From NCBI RefSeq assembly GCF_958295425.1, contig NC_081140.1:14053587-14117586 (forward strand): a stretch of DNA of 64,000 nt, written 5' to 3'. Of the stretch, positions 29,701 through 42,500 are shown piece by piece; positions within the stretch are counted from its first letter, which is position 1, and the number at the start of each line of letters is the position of its first letter. Origin of the DNA: Solea solea (Eukaryota > Chordata > Actinopteri > Pleuronectiformes > Soleidae). Under the pieces are notes generated by a model. The model had not been told where the DNA came from. It saw only the letters and a list, made by a program, of their open reading frames with translations, and did no database searches. Position numbers and translations under genes: made by a program.

Positions 29701-32665
29701 TGAGGTGGAACTAGCTGATTTCCTGTCCGTCAATGATGAGCTGCTGTCGGTGTGTGTTCAGCGTGGCGAGAGTCGATCCTTCAGGATGAGGGTCCTACAA
29801 ATTGACGTGGAGAGACTTCTGTTGGACTTGCAGCGTTTTCTCATCAGGAGGACTTTTGTGAGGTCTCGTGTGTTGTTGTGGGTGAGCAGGCATTTCAAGC
29901 TGGTGGTGGCTAAGAGGTATTTAGGCACTCAAGAGGCGAGGAGGGGGATTCACTCAGAGTTGGCAGATTATTTCAGTGGCCGATGGGCTCGTGGAAATGC
30001 TAAACCACTTCTTTCTGAGCAGAAATTAGGACTAAACGCGGAAACTGTTCGAAAGAAAAAATACAAAGACAGACAGCCTTTTATCTTCACTTGTTCTTCT
30101 ACAAGAGCTGGCCAGGTGAATCTGAGAAAAGTCATAGAATTGCCATATCACTTGCAACAGAGTGGCAGATGGGAGGAGTTGGAGCAGGGGTTATTAATGT
30201 CGCTGGGGTTTCACCAGGCTATGGTCCAAGGAGGTCTTCTTAAAGATCTTGTTAACATGTTGCAGAGTGACAAATCACAGTTTCAGCTTTTAAGAGAAAG
30301 ACAGCTGCTTGCAGAAACACTGAAATCTTCTGCTTTCTTTCTGCAGCACGTACCTCTGCAGCTGCCTACGGTGATGGAAACAAGCCTCCTCCCCTATCTG
30401 GAGGTCTTTCCTGCTCTCAAAGGTTACGTCAGGGAGATCAGAGAGAAGAGGAGAAAAAGAGGACATGGATTAGGCTTAGTGTTATGTCCTGCTCCTTCTT
30501 CTGTTCCTCCGATTCAGCATTTAAAGTGTGACTTTTCTGTAGCAGAAGCAGCGGGGACAGCGTGTGGGATCGTTGCAGAGATCGCAGATAATGGTGCTGC
30601 TTGGATCTGGAAAGGCTCTGGATGTGATGTAGAGAAAATGTCGCTGAACTGTGAGCAGAAAGATCTGAAGTTTGCGGGGGTGAAGAGTAGTGGCCGATTC
30701 CTACTGCTTTCCAGCCAATGCAACAAGGTTTTCTTGTGGGATGTGACAGGGCCAGAAAAGCTTCAGGAGGTTGAGGGTCCTTTGAAACCAAATTCATACC
30801 AGGACGCACCAAACAAAATCACTGGGTTTGTTGAATGCCAGAGAAAGATATTCATGTGGTGGAAGGATGAGCGTTTTGTGAGTGTGTTTGATGTATCCAG
30901 TCAGACCTTGACTCATTTCCAGTGTCAGACCTCTGTGACCTGTTTAGTTTGCTCATCTAATGGCTTTTACATGTACTGTGGACAGGAGGATGGCACAGTC
31001 TCCATATTTGACACGGACTCCTGTTGTCTGCTTAGCAGCTGCACGAACTCAAACCACGGTGCGGTGACATGGATAATTGTCTCTGAAGAGAAGAGGGAAG
31101 TGACATGTGTTGACAGGACTGGGAATGTAACTGTATGGGATGTGGCGACCAAAACAAAGCCAGCTAGACTTGTGAAAGAAAGATTTACTGACGGTGAATC
31201 TAGTAACGTGCTGAATCACGATTACTCTGAAGGAATTAAAATGTGTTTGGTTTGTCAGTCTCATCAGGTTTCACTGTGGGATACATGTGACTGGGAGCTA
31301 TGGGACCAGTTCCTGGCTCCACAAGGAAGGGCCTTCACTCAAGCTGTGCTCTCTCAGGGCGGCCATCTCTTCCTCGCTGTGTTAGACACCTGTTCGCTTG
31401 TCTTGGCGTGGAAGATTAGCACAGGGCAGTGTGTGCTGTCCTTAGAGGCGAGTCAGCAGCCCCACGCACTCTTCAAAAGTGCCTCAGATCTCATTTGTGT
31501 CGCTCATGGTGGCTGCCTGACAGTGTGGGACTCTGAGATGATAGACGCTGCAGGTACGGCCCCCAAAACAGGGTGTGGAGTGAAGGAGTTGGTGGTTGAA
31601 GAAACTGCAGAGCGGTTCTACACCACAGATGGGTCAGAGACGGTGTGGAGATGGAGTTTAACAGCAGGATTTCCACATGCTAACTTCCTACATGATGGTC
31701 CTGTGGAGAAACTGTGCCTTTCTCCAGATAACATCCACCTTGTGACTCTCTCAGCCGGGGAAATTTACATCTGGCAGACAGAAACAGGTCAGAACATCCT
31801 GCGGATTAGTGGCAGCAGAGCTACAGATATCCTCATCACCCCTAATAATAACTTCGGGGTGAGCATTTCCAAGCAAGGGTTGTCTCATGTGTGGAAGCTG
31901 GTACATGGGAGTATTGTGTGCAGCATACACCTGCACCTCTCCAACGCCAAGGTGTCTCCTGAGAGTACCTTCCTCATTGGCTGTCACCAGGGTGACCTGT
32001 TAGCTGCTAGTCTCTGGTCAGGTTCCATCTGCAAACGTTTCTCCTGTGCGGCGAGTTCGGAGCATGTTGTTGCTTTCCACACGCTCTCAGAGCAGCCAGA
32101 CTTCGTAGTGGTGATGACAGCTTCTGGTGCCGTGTACACCTGGAAGGTAGCGGAGGAGACTCTGTGCAAGCACTTCCAGCTGCCCTGTATGATTCAGTGT
32201 CAGCCACAAAACCTCCAAATGTCCTCTGATGGGCGCTACACACTACTGTCCACTGACAACAACACCGTCAACCTGCTGGACTTGTCTCAAGTCCGACTGC
32301 GCTCATTCAAAGTGAAGGGTCCTGTTGTTAAAGCCAGCATGGACCAATTTGGGCGTTTGACTGCTTACATCAGCCGGGAGAAGATCTGTGACCGTGACCT
32401 GCACACGAGGCCCGTGCTCACAGTCATACGACTTGCAGATGGGGAGAGAGTCGGGACTTTGTGGTTGTCTAAAAACCCATTAAGTTTGGTTGTGTGTAAG
32501 CAGCAGTGTGTGTATGTGGGATTTGAGGACGGGTCTGTAGGTGTGTATTCTGTTTCAGATGTCAGGTGCAGAGAAAAGATGACAGGTGTCTTAAAGCAAT
32601 GTCCCTGTGACAGTGTATCCTCCACCTGGTTACCCTTAGCAACCCCAAATGTTAAATGGCCATAA
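23712..32665 (+). CDS. NWD2-like STAND NTPase: DUF4062-like, NACHT and WD40 repeats
   Basis: Exons: 23712-23805, 23881-23969, 24792-24899, 25251-25448, 26438-26576, 26651-26769, 26992-27330, 27429-27530, 28140-28953, 29559-32665; phases agree and give about 1702 residues. The ATG at 23712 follows an in-frame TAA, and the next residues (VKLYLCSNPQDSVLERKALR) align with the NWD1/NWD2 N-terminus (DUF4062-like). Exons 3-4 carry KECRESSAGPYL and FYQRDENTIPPSY. The NACHT P-loop is GGPCTGKT (residues 380-387); Walker B is LILNLDGLD (535-543), followed by VTSGQQALV. The last exon holds a winged-helix-like part and about 13 WD-type repeats (for example VFLWDVTG, VTVWDVAT, IYIWQTETG). It matches NWD2 better than NWD1, but divergence suggests a separate paralogue. 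Residues 443-507 are an extra Cys/His-rich segment. Nucleotide-driven oligomerisation is the expected mode; the ligand is unknown. Confidence 0.88.
25906..26272 (+). repeat. 17-bp minisatellite in an NWD2-like gene intron
   Basis: About 21 units of 17 bp alternate between forms such as TCCTCATCATTCACCTG and TACTCTTCATTCACCTG. It lies in the intron between exons 4 and 5. A 115-codon open frame across it is an artefact: the unit has no stop in this register and is not a multiple of three. Confidence 0.9.
28954..29558 (+). other. Last intron of the NWD2-like gene, unclassified content
   Basis: This 605-bp intron separates the NACHT exon from the WD40 exon. Its middle (about 29050-29420) is GC-richer than its flanks, with unusual text such as CACCTCCACCGGTGTCCATG and ATCTCCCGGTGGCGGGGCAG. 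That suggests an old transposon fragment, but I do not recognise the family. No exon is supported. Confidence 0.35.
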
Positions 32666-33516
32666 GATTGTGAGGCAGGATTGCCTTCTTTTTTAAATTA
32701 TTATAATATAAAGATAACATATATCGTTTTAGCCTGGCTTTTTACCAAGCTGTATTAATGTATTTCTCTGCAAACCTTTTACTGTGTTTTACACATCATG
32801 TGACTCATCATTTTATAGATAAAAAACAAATACTGCAAGTTTTAGTTTCAGTTTCTGTTACATACATACAGCACTTCAGAAAATTACAACCTGGGTTTCA
32901 TTTCTGTGAAAGCAAAACCATTTATTAACTTGTAGATACCCACTGCCAACTCTGTTTTAAATGTGTTGTTTACACAGCAAGGTTTGGCACATTTGTTTTA
33001 AATACTTTGACCTAAATGCAGTATTAGTTTGTATTTCTGTATCACAAACTAATGCGACTCTGATACCTTTACACTGAGTTTTGTAATTGTAAGATTTACT
33101 GTACTCTTGCAAAATAAAAAGTACATTTGTACCATACATTTCACTTTTATAAGTCATTTACAAGTTAGTTGAAAATATTACAGTTTGATGTCAATTAAGT
33201 TACAGTAAACACAAAATCCATTTGCACATATAATAACCATAAAATAGAGTAATTTCATTTTCAGGGCAGAATATTTACTATATTTATATATATTCCATGC
33301 TGCCTTTCGTGGAATACCTGTTCATTACTTTAACTTTGTTTCAATAATAAATCCTTTTGCTTTTTAACTTTTACAAAGAGCGCCACAGTATGCCACTGTG
33401 GCACAAGACAGTATTTCAAGTAGTGATTGTGAAACATCCGACGGCACTTGAAGGCGGCAGTAGCTCAGTTGTCCAAGCAGGAGCTGAAGCAGCATCACTT
33501 GAGTGCAGGTGGAGAC
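32666..33516 (+). promoter_or_regulatory. 3' end of the NWD2-like gene and putative HERC promoter
   Basis: Only 851 bp separate the NWD2-like stop from the HERC ATG. AATAAA hexamers occur at 33113-33118 and 33346-33351. Three interferon-response-like motifs are present: 32844-32856 (AGTTTCAGTTTCT, a full ISRE match), 33139-33148 (TTTCACTTTT) and 33253-33262 (TTTCATTTTC, i.e. GAAANNGAAA on the other strand). A TATA-like run lies near 33281-33291. The motifs are visible; interferon control is inferred from the HERC5/6 family. Confidence 0.45.
32844..32856 (-). promoter_or_regulatory. ISRE-like site upstream of the HERC gene
   Basis: AGTTTCAGTTTCT matches the interferon-stimulated response element AGTTTCNNTTTCY. 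It lies 661 bp before the HERC start codon and 179 bp after the NWD2-like stop, so it is inside that gene's proposed 3' UTR. A chance match in an AT-rich region is possible. Confidence 0.4.
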
Positions 33517-36500
33517 ATGGTGCAGTTGTATTGCTGGGGGGACAGCTCCAGTGGACAGTTCGGTCCACAACGAGCTCTCAGGCCAGAGACCTGGACTCTG
33601 CCCTGGGACATAACTGACATATGTAGCGGGGAACGACACACTCTGTTCCTCAGCAGTGATGGCTCCCTTTTCTCATCTGGGCACAACGCTCATGGACAAC
33701 TTGGACGAAAACAACCTGGACGAAAGAAATGTAAAGATGAAGACAAGCCAGGTAATATTAACAGTAATGATAACTACAAGAGCCCTAATGGCGGCAGACT
33801 AGTGTAGTGCACATTTAGTACATTTTAGCTGCGTTACATTTTATTTAAAAGTTTAACTTACTTTTTTGTCTTTTCAGTCCTTTTACGTCTTTCAACACTT
33901 TTATTCTACTTTTATTCAACACTGTTTATGTACTGTATATGTAAGTATATGTATATGTATATATATCCTTTAATTATGTGGACATTCATAACTGACTCGC
34001 TTTTCCCAGATTTAAACCCTTTTCTGACCGTGAAAATGGCATAAAGACTATGTTATTAATCCCCCAGGGTCTGTGGGAAATAGAGAATTGTCTGGTTCCT
34101 TGATTCAAACCTCCCAAAACAATTCACATTTATCAAGACAGTTTCATGAAACGACTTTTTACTTTTTATATACTAGATAAGTGCAGCATACATGTGTTTT
34201 TTAAGCTGATATAATGACGTAATGAGTTTAGTTGCACCTCCCGCTAACAGGACTGAGCTAAGTTTCCGTTTAACTTCACTTTAGTCCCGAAAACGAAACT
34301 TAAACTTAAGCCCGTGCCTTTCTGTGCTGGGTTGCGTTCACGAGCAATCTGAATTTGGGATTCCAGCAACAGAGTTCCATTCAGTGTCAGGATACATTTT
34401 TCTGGCTATGTAAAAGTGTGGGGTAGTATTAGAAGTAGTGACACATTTTACTAGTAATAAAAGTAGTGTTGTATTTGAAATTATTATTGTTGTTATTATT
34501 ATTATTATTATTGTTATTAGCAGTAGTAGAATTATAGCACCTTTCACCGAATTGAAATTCACAAGAGTAAAATCAGTGAAATATAAAGTATTACTATTTA
34601 TTTAGCAAAATGTCTCTTTCAACAACTAGTTGGGTGCACCTGCAGCACAGATCCGTGCCGCATGAGCACTGAGGGTTAATATGAAAAATAAGTAGTTTGG
34701 AGTTTAATTATTATGTACAAGTACCTCACAATTGTTCAGTATTTCACCATTATTAAAAGCAGTTGATTGTAAGCTTTCCACCAAAATAGTGATCTCTTTG
34801 TAAACACTTTGCTCCAATCTTCCTGTCCAAGTTCTCTCTGTAGCATGTTTGTCCCTGTGTATGTGTGTCCTGTGTCAGGTCGAGTCGAGGGGCTGGGTGA
34901 AGTGTTGACGATGGCGTGTGGTCAGGACCACTGTCTGGTTCTGTGTGCCTCTGGAAAAGTGTTCTCTTGGGGGGCGGCAGAAAATGGACAACTGGGGCTC
35001 ACACCGACTTCACAGCAGGACATTTTCAGACCAAGGCAAGAGAGTTCTCCTGGAGACACGTGGTTATGTGAACTCTGCTCTTCACAGAGAGCTAGCCCGA
35101 TAGTGTACAAGTACACAACTGTTTTTGTGTTCTAACTGTGTCGTCCAATTACAGTCGGGTGCCCATACCACTGCCAGTACCAGTGATTCAAGTTGCCTGT
35201 GGAAACGCTTACTCTATGGTACTGACCAAAGGTAAGAGACTGAACACACTTTTGTTTTTTCATGTCTCTGTCTTTTTAACGTTTTGATCCCGATACAATA
35301 AACATCACAACCAATAAGATAATATTGCAGATACAATTACAGTTATCCTCATACAGTTATCTTCTTCATACCATCTATAACTGAGGCATGACTGAAAACA
35401 CAAAGAAGCTTCTCGTTTAGCAATTTGACATAATAAACTCTCCTTGCACTCGTGCTGCTGCTGTATACACACACCAATGCTCCCTCAGTCAGGTCTGATT
35501 GCATTGCTTTATTCCGTGTTTACAAAGACTAAACAGAGGCAGGTTAATAACATCAACAACTGGTGGTGTTGGAATATGGACTGTAAAGCTTAATAAAACG
35601 GTTTTCTCTCCACCTTCCAGGAGGAGATGTTCTCTCGTGGGGTTTGAACAGTCACGGTCAGCTGGGTTTGGGGAAGGAGGTGGCCCTGCAGCCCACACCT
35701 GTCTTGGTGTGTGCTCTGACTGGCGTTGCAGTGACCCAGATTGTAGCCGGAGGGAGCCACTCTCTGTTCCTCACACTCTCAGGCTTGGTGTACTGCTGTG
35801 GAGCCAATAAATGTGGCCAGCTGGGCCTCAAAAGGCTGGATGAGAAGGGTACAAATGAAAGTGTTTTGACTTTTCATTCCAACCGGACATAAAAGGCTAA
35901 ACTAAAAAGAAGAAAAGATGATTACAGAATGTATATGTTAATATTAAACTAAACTCAACACTCTGCTATAAAATGCTGCACATCTGATGAAAGAGGTTTT
36001 TATAAATAATGTCATTTGTCAAAGAAGGAAATGATCAGAATCATTCAACACACGACAAACTCAGAGGGAAAAGAAGCTGTTGTTATTCTTTTCAGAAGAA
36101 ATATGATGCTTTGCTGTGAGACTTCATTAATTTGCACTACAATAGTAGCATAGCTGGGAATATAAACCTCCTGATTATGTGTTTTATCTAAGGCACTGCT
36201 TTTAAAAACTCTCTATAAGCAGGAAATAAGCATTCTTTCCTTTTTTATTACCCCATTATCAGGCAGGTTTAACATCTGTGTGGTGCCTGCTCTCAGACCT
36301 CTGAGCATCTCCTCCATGAGCTGTGGAGAGTCCCACTCTGCTGTGTTAACAAAGGTACACACTTGACCAAATCTTTCACCCACTGCTGGATTGTCAAACT
36401 CCTTCTTATACAGTATTGTCTAATGCTGGGATTTTAGGACGGTGACGTGTTCACTTTTGGAGAAGGAAGCCACGGTCAGCTCGGTCACAGCTCGTCTGCT

Positions 36501-39500
36501 AATGAAGACAGACCCAGGCTGGTGGATGGCTTGGATGGACCTGCTTCACAGATTTCATGTGGCCGGTAAAAGTTAGCAGTGTGGTTATCTGTAAACTGAA
36601 ACTTAATTAATAAGTTAATTTGGTGTTTGGTGCTTTTATAGTGACACAATTTTAAGATAGACATAGAACTAGTCATCTGTTGCTACTGTGTAAAATATTT
36701 TTTTTTATGATTCTTCTGATTGTTGCCCAGGAATCACACTCTGGTTTTGACCTCCTCTGGACAACTGTGGGCATTTGGCAACGGAGTTAAAGGTCAACTT
36801 GGGACTGGACGACCGGAGGACAGTCTGAGTCCAACCCTGGTTCAACTGCCATGGACTGTGGACAGTACAGCAGCTATACCCAGTGGTATATATGAATGTG
36901 CAGTGTGGCCTCTAAACTTAAAATTATAGTAAATATGTCAGATTGTAGTTTACTATTATCTATATGTATGTGTAGATGAATACGCATAAATGAGGGTTGT
37001 GTTCAAGACACTCATGACTGTGTTGTTAATATGGTTGCCTATGGTTACCTTTAAATTGCTGGGGGCTGAGGTGACATGGTGTCACGTGGTGATGGGTAGC
37101 ACCGTCTTTATTTTGGTTCCCTCGCTGTTTTGGTGAAGGGAAATGAATGACTGATGCATCTGCACAGTCGATGATGGAAATTGTCTGCCATTGTTTACTG
37201 CGATTTACTCCAAAGACTTACGTTTGTTCATGTTTTGCATAACCATCTGATTTGATTTTGCTTGTTTGAGCAGACTTGAGAATATCAGCTGGGTGGAATA
37301 CAAACTTCACTTATATTTCACCTGCACAGGTAAAGTACAAAATATTATTTAACGATCAGTTTTTTCTGTTGTCTTTTATGTTAGACTTGTGAGCTGATAA
37401 TCACCTGCTCTTTTTTGTGTCCCTGGGTGTCAAAAGTTGTTCTGTGATTAGTTGCCTAAAAGTGATGTCTCCTTTTTGTTAAGAGTTTGGATCATGGATC
37501 ACAGATAACAGGACGACTGGACGAGGAGAGACTGCAAAGATGGCTGTTGAGCCATGGCAATGCAGAGGAAATAACGTATTTATGCTATTTCCTATCTTTA
37601 AATATTGGACTCTCGTGTGAAAGAATATTTCAGGGCTCTTCCAATGCTTTGCTCTCTTTGTGCAGCAGAGAAATATCTTCCATGTTTATGACAAGTTCAA
37701 GTCTTGTGGCAAGTTTTACCAAAGCCGAGTAAGTGTGTTTTTATTCTTCGCCGCTTTCTGTGACATCAATAGAAAGTAATTATAAGTCATAGTTTGGTAT
37801 TGTCACTGACTTCTTTGGTCTTGTTATCAGCGTGTCAACAGAAGCAGGTGCCCTCACTGTGGACCTTGAGGCTGCCAGCAAAGCTTTTGACCGGATGTGG
37901 GAAAAACCGTGGATCGGATTATCAGTTAAGAAATCCAGCCAGATCTTTGACCATCGTGACACGGACACCACTAAATTAACCACTTATCTGACTCGACTGT
38001 TTCCATTCACATTTCCATTTATAGTCTAGATCAGGGGTGTCAAACATACGGCCCGGGGGCCAGAACCGGCCCGCCAGAGGGTCCAATCCGGCCCACAGGA
38101 TGAATTTGTTAAAATTTCACACTACGATTACAATCTAAACGTAATGTCAAATGCAATATTTTTCACTTCCAGATACCTGTGACTAAATGTTTGTGCCTTT
38201 ATAGATCCAGTGTGCTGTGTAAATAGCAAATTTAGGCATGATATTGTTGAAATTGCACTAATATTTCTCAAGAATTTTTTTTCTTGTTGTTCATAGGTTA
38301 TTATGCTGGTTTCATTATGCTATTTTACTGGTCCGGCCCACTTGAGATCAAATTGCGCTGTATGTAGCCCCTGAACAAAAATGAGTTTGACACCCCTGGT
38401 CTAGATTATGTCCTTATGTCGGATGTTCCCATCCAATAATGTGTAAAATATAACATGCGTTTCGCTCAAAACACAAAGAATAACGATAGTTTCTCCCTCA
38501 ACACAAAGTATGACTTCTTTGTGCTAGCTTTGTTACTGTAAATTATAATCTGTTAATACATAATTGGATTATTATCAAAACAATGCTGACATAATAATTT
38601 GACTTTGGCTTCAGACATAAATCAGCCTGTTGTAGTTGCAATTGCAATACCGTAGTTGTGCTGTTCCATCATTTGCATATGACATTTGGATGTAATAAAG
38701 AACCCTCACACATGTTTCACACTATACAATACTAGTTTGTTTGTATGCAAATGAACGTCCTGTGACACAAAGTCCAAGGCGGTTCTGACTGAAATCCTCT
38801 GCAAAAGCTACAGGAGGAAAATCACAGAGGTTACCATAGGAATGAACACGCTTTGGATTTGCATACGACATACAGTGTTTCTGTACGGCCGTCTTAGATT
38901 TGTATTCTTAACAAGTTGTTTAAACACCGCATTATCATCTCCTTTTTTCCCCACACAGGTGAACCCTGACTTGTTGATTAATTTGCTTGTCAACTCAACG
39001 CATGCCCTCAAGTCTGCTGAGGTCCTGCTCATCCTGCTGACATGTCCCCTCCTCCAAGTGGAATCCTGTGTCCTCAGAAGGGTGTTGCCTGTGTCCTTTG
39101 TTATTGCCAGTCTGAATGAGAAACTGCAGGAGACTCTAAGTAAACAACTACAGACTTTATCCACTACTACTACCACTGCTTTATTCTCTTTCCAAACGTT
39201 GTTTAATTCAATGTCCGTTTATCTTCAATGTTTATCCGGCATCAGATTTCACACCATTTATGAGTAATGCAATAAATCTTTGATACAGACTGTGACTGTT
39301 GTTCTGCAGGAGGCTGGTGGTCTTCACTGACCCCCTCCGTGCTGGTGAAGCACATCACGGTCTTCAAAAATGCCCTGTCCTTTATATTGAAGAACGGTTT
39401 GGTGACAACTCACAACACACAAGTCAAACACCTGCAGGAGGTCCTCAGACTACTTTTCAAGGTCAGCATAGTGTCTCCAATGAAAAAAGAGAATAAAGAA

Positions 39501-42500
39501 TAAAGTCAGAATTTTGACTTTATTCTCAGAATTTATGACTTTAAACTCAAAATTCTGAGATTAAACTAAGAATTCTCAGTTTAAAGTCAGACCTCAAATA
39601 TTTTTTTTTTCCTGTGTGGCCCTGATCCTCTTCCGTAAAAACAAGACTGGTTGCACATGTATTAAAATATGCATTGCTTAACTTGTGAAAGTGAAAGTGA
39701 TGTCTTAAAACTGCATGTTTGATCATCATTGTCCACTGTCTCCACTGTCATGGTGCTGTAAAAAACGGTATACCTTACCAAATGAGAAACACTCTATTCC
39801 TGGTTTATTGTTTATTCACAGGCCAACAAAGCTGGAAAGTCATACAAAGTCCCACTGAGCACATTTTATGTCAAGGAACTTTACGATAAACTGGCCCTAG
39901 GACAAGACGTCCTTCTGTGGTGGCACTTTGCCAGAATGGAGGTAAAACGAAAAATGTTTGCATGTGTCCTCAGAGTCTTACATTAAATGTGTTGAACTGC
40001 TTACTGATACATTTATTCCCTCATACATGACTTTCTTGAAGGATGACATTAACACACCAGCCATTTTCTGCCGTTACCCGTTCTTGTTTCCTCTGGAGAG
40101 CAAGGTGGCGCTCTTTAAAATCTACTATGCATTAAGGGTACAGTACAATTTATAAACACAGTATATTTAATACTATTATTTCTGCGTACAGTCTACCAAA
40201 TGTGTATTGCAATTATTATTATTGCTATTATTAGATCTTTATTTATTCATTGCTGTGACTTTCTTGTTTTTTTATGTCTTTCATTTTCCTGTAACTTTAA
40301 TATAAACTGTAATTTTAAAGATGCCTTGGCCTGTACTGTCGTTTTTGTGATTACAGGAACTTTGCCGTAGCTTTGAAGAATGGTTTCCTTTAGTGGACAA
40401 TGAAAAGGTAGTTGATGTAAACTCTCCCCCAGCCGCATTCTTACTGCTGACGCTGAGACGAAGTCACCTCGTCGAGGACACCTTCAGACAGCTGAGCACC
40501 GCTGACCACAGCGCCTTCAGAAAGGAACTTCGGGTAAACGCACCATCAACACGCTGCCATTTCTGAAACCACATGTAAATCTGTACATTCACAAAGGTGT
40601 GGCTTTTAAAGTCAAGTTTTAATGGTTATTATCAAAAATATGTGCTTTCAATCTTTGTAAATCCAAGGCAAAAAAAGAGCTTCTTATCAAAAATGTAAAA
40701 GTTATTTCAGATATTTTCATTTATACATGTTCTCATTTTACACAATGTCTTTTGCACATCACACCAGTCGGTGGCAGTGACCAAATGTTTAAAATGCTAA
40801 AAACAGGGCAATAAAATAAATGTCCTCCGTAGGTGCAGTTTGTGGATGACAGACACGTGATGAATGTCAACAAAAGGGACGTTTTCCTTTACGTGTTGGA
40901 TGAACTTATGGCTCCAGAGTCGGAAATGTTCATGGACAACGACGACAAGACTCTGTTCTGGTTCCCTCCCAGGGTAAGAGCAGTCGTGATCAAACAGAAA
41001 TGCATCATTCGTACTTCTTGATCTACATCTTCTTCTTTCTTCACAGCCCAAAGTGGAGGAGAATAAATATTTCCTGTTTGGCGTTCTCTGTGGCCTGGCG
41101 CTGTACAACCACATCACTGTCCACCTGCGCTTCCCTCTGGTTCTGTTCAAGAAGCTGCTCAGGGTCAAACCCTCAGTGGAAGACATGAAGGAGTTTGACC
41201 CTGTCTTATCAGAGTATGTTTTTTTATACGATGCATATCTTAACACATTTTTCCCATAGACTGTATATAAAGATGAACGTAGTCTTCCAGTTTCCTTGCT
41301 GAAACCAAACCAGAAGTTGCACTATGTAGAACAGCCACCAGGGGGCAGTTTGAATGGAAAAATTAACCTACTTCTCACTTGATTTAAAATAATAATAATA
41401 ATAATAATACATCGTATTTTTAAAGCGCTTTTCTTAACACACAAAGACGCTGTATAAACACAAAACGACAAAACAAAAACAAAAACAAAGGACAGGACTG
41501 GGATAAAACAATGGGAAATAGACAGTTAAGTGTATGCAGTTTTGAACAGGTGGGTTTTGAGTGATGATTTGAATGTCTAGTGAATCTGAGTTCCTGATGA
41601 GTTGTGGGAGTGAGTTCCAGAGAGTGGGGGCGGCTTCAGCAAAGGCTCGGTCAAACATCAGTAAACATTTTCATGATGAGTTCATGGTGTCGATCACAAA
41701 TTCCAGGTTGTCTTCAATAGAACGTGAGGTCAATTTTGGGATTTTTTGAGGAAAAGAGATGATAAATGACATGTGAGTGTGACTGACAGCTGCTGGTGAC
41801 GTCGCTGCACTCCTGGTAGCAAAATCTCGACATGGCATCGGCCAAATCACGATCCTAGGGGCCTCAAATGGAGTTCAGTGCCACATGATTTTTTTCTTTT
41901 CCTTTAGGAAAACGTTATCGATGAAAACTATAAAATTGCATATATTTGAACCCAAGTAGGCTCAAAATGTCATGCTGTTTCCTGTGTCTTCAGCTCTTGG
42001 CGGTGGATGTTGGACTACCCTCCTGATCAAGTCGATAAAATGGAGGCTATTTTTACAGTAGGTTTACTAAATCACAGTCAGACATATAATATATTCATGT
42101 ATTATTCCAGTGTAAATACTGAAAAAAACAAAACAAAATTTGATACAGGTGCCCTGGGGCGGAGAGACAGTCGAGCTTGATCCAGATCAACCTGGGAAAC
42201 TGGTCACAGTGACAAACAGGTGTGTTTGTACAGCACAACTGATATTCTGCTTCATAACTTTTAAACGTGGATCATTCGTTCTCTAAAAACGTGTTTATTT
42301 CTGAATTATGTCTTGAGAATGAATTTGTTTTATTTCAGTTTCACTATTCATTTTTTTTTTATTATTTATTTAATTTATTAACACATGTACATTTCCCTCT
42401 CGTCACACGTTGGCAGAGGTGAAAACGTATGTATGTGTTCCGACCACATTCCTATTACACACAACTCAATTTAACGACTACTTTATCCCTTCACCGAATG

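Noticed and set aside
30438..32625. Several minus-strand open frames opposite the WD40 exon
   Set aside because: They are shadows of the long plus-strand coding exon.
37925..38029. Continuation of HERC exon 11 to a stop codon (truncated product)
   Set aside because: The donor at 37925 restores phase with exon 12 and the HERC family sequence resumes there; read-through would remove the whole HECT domain.
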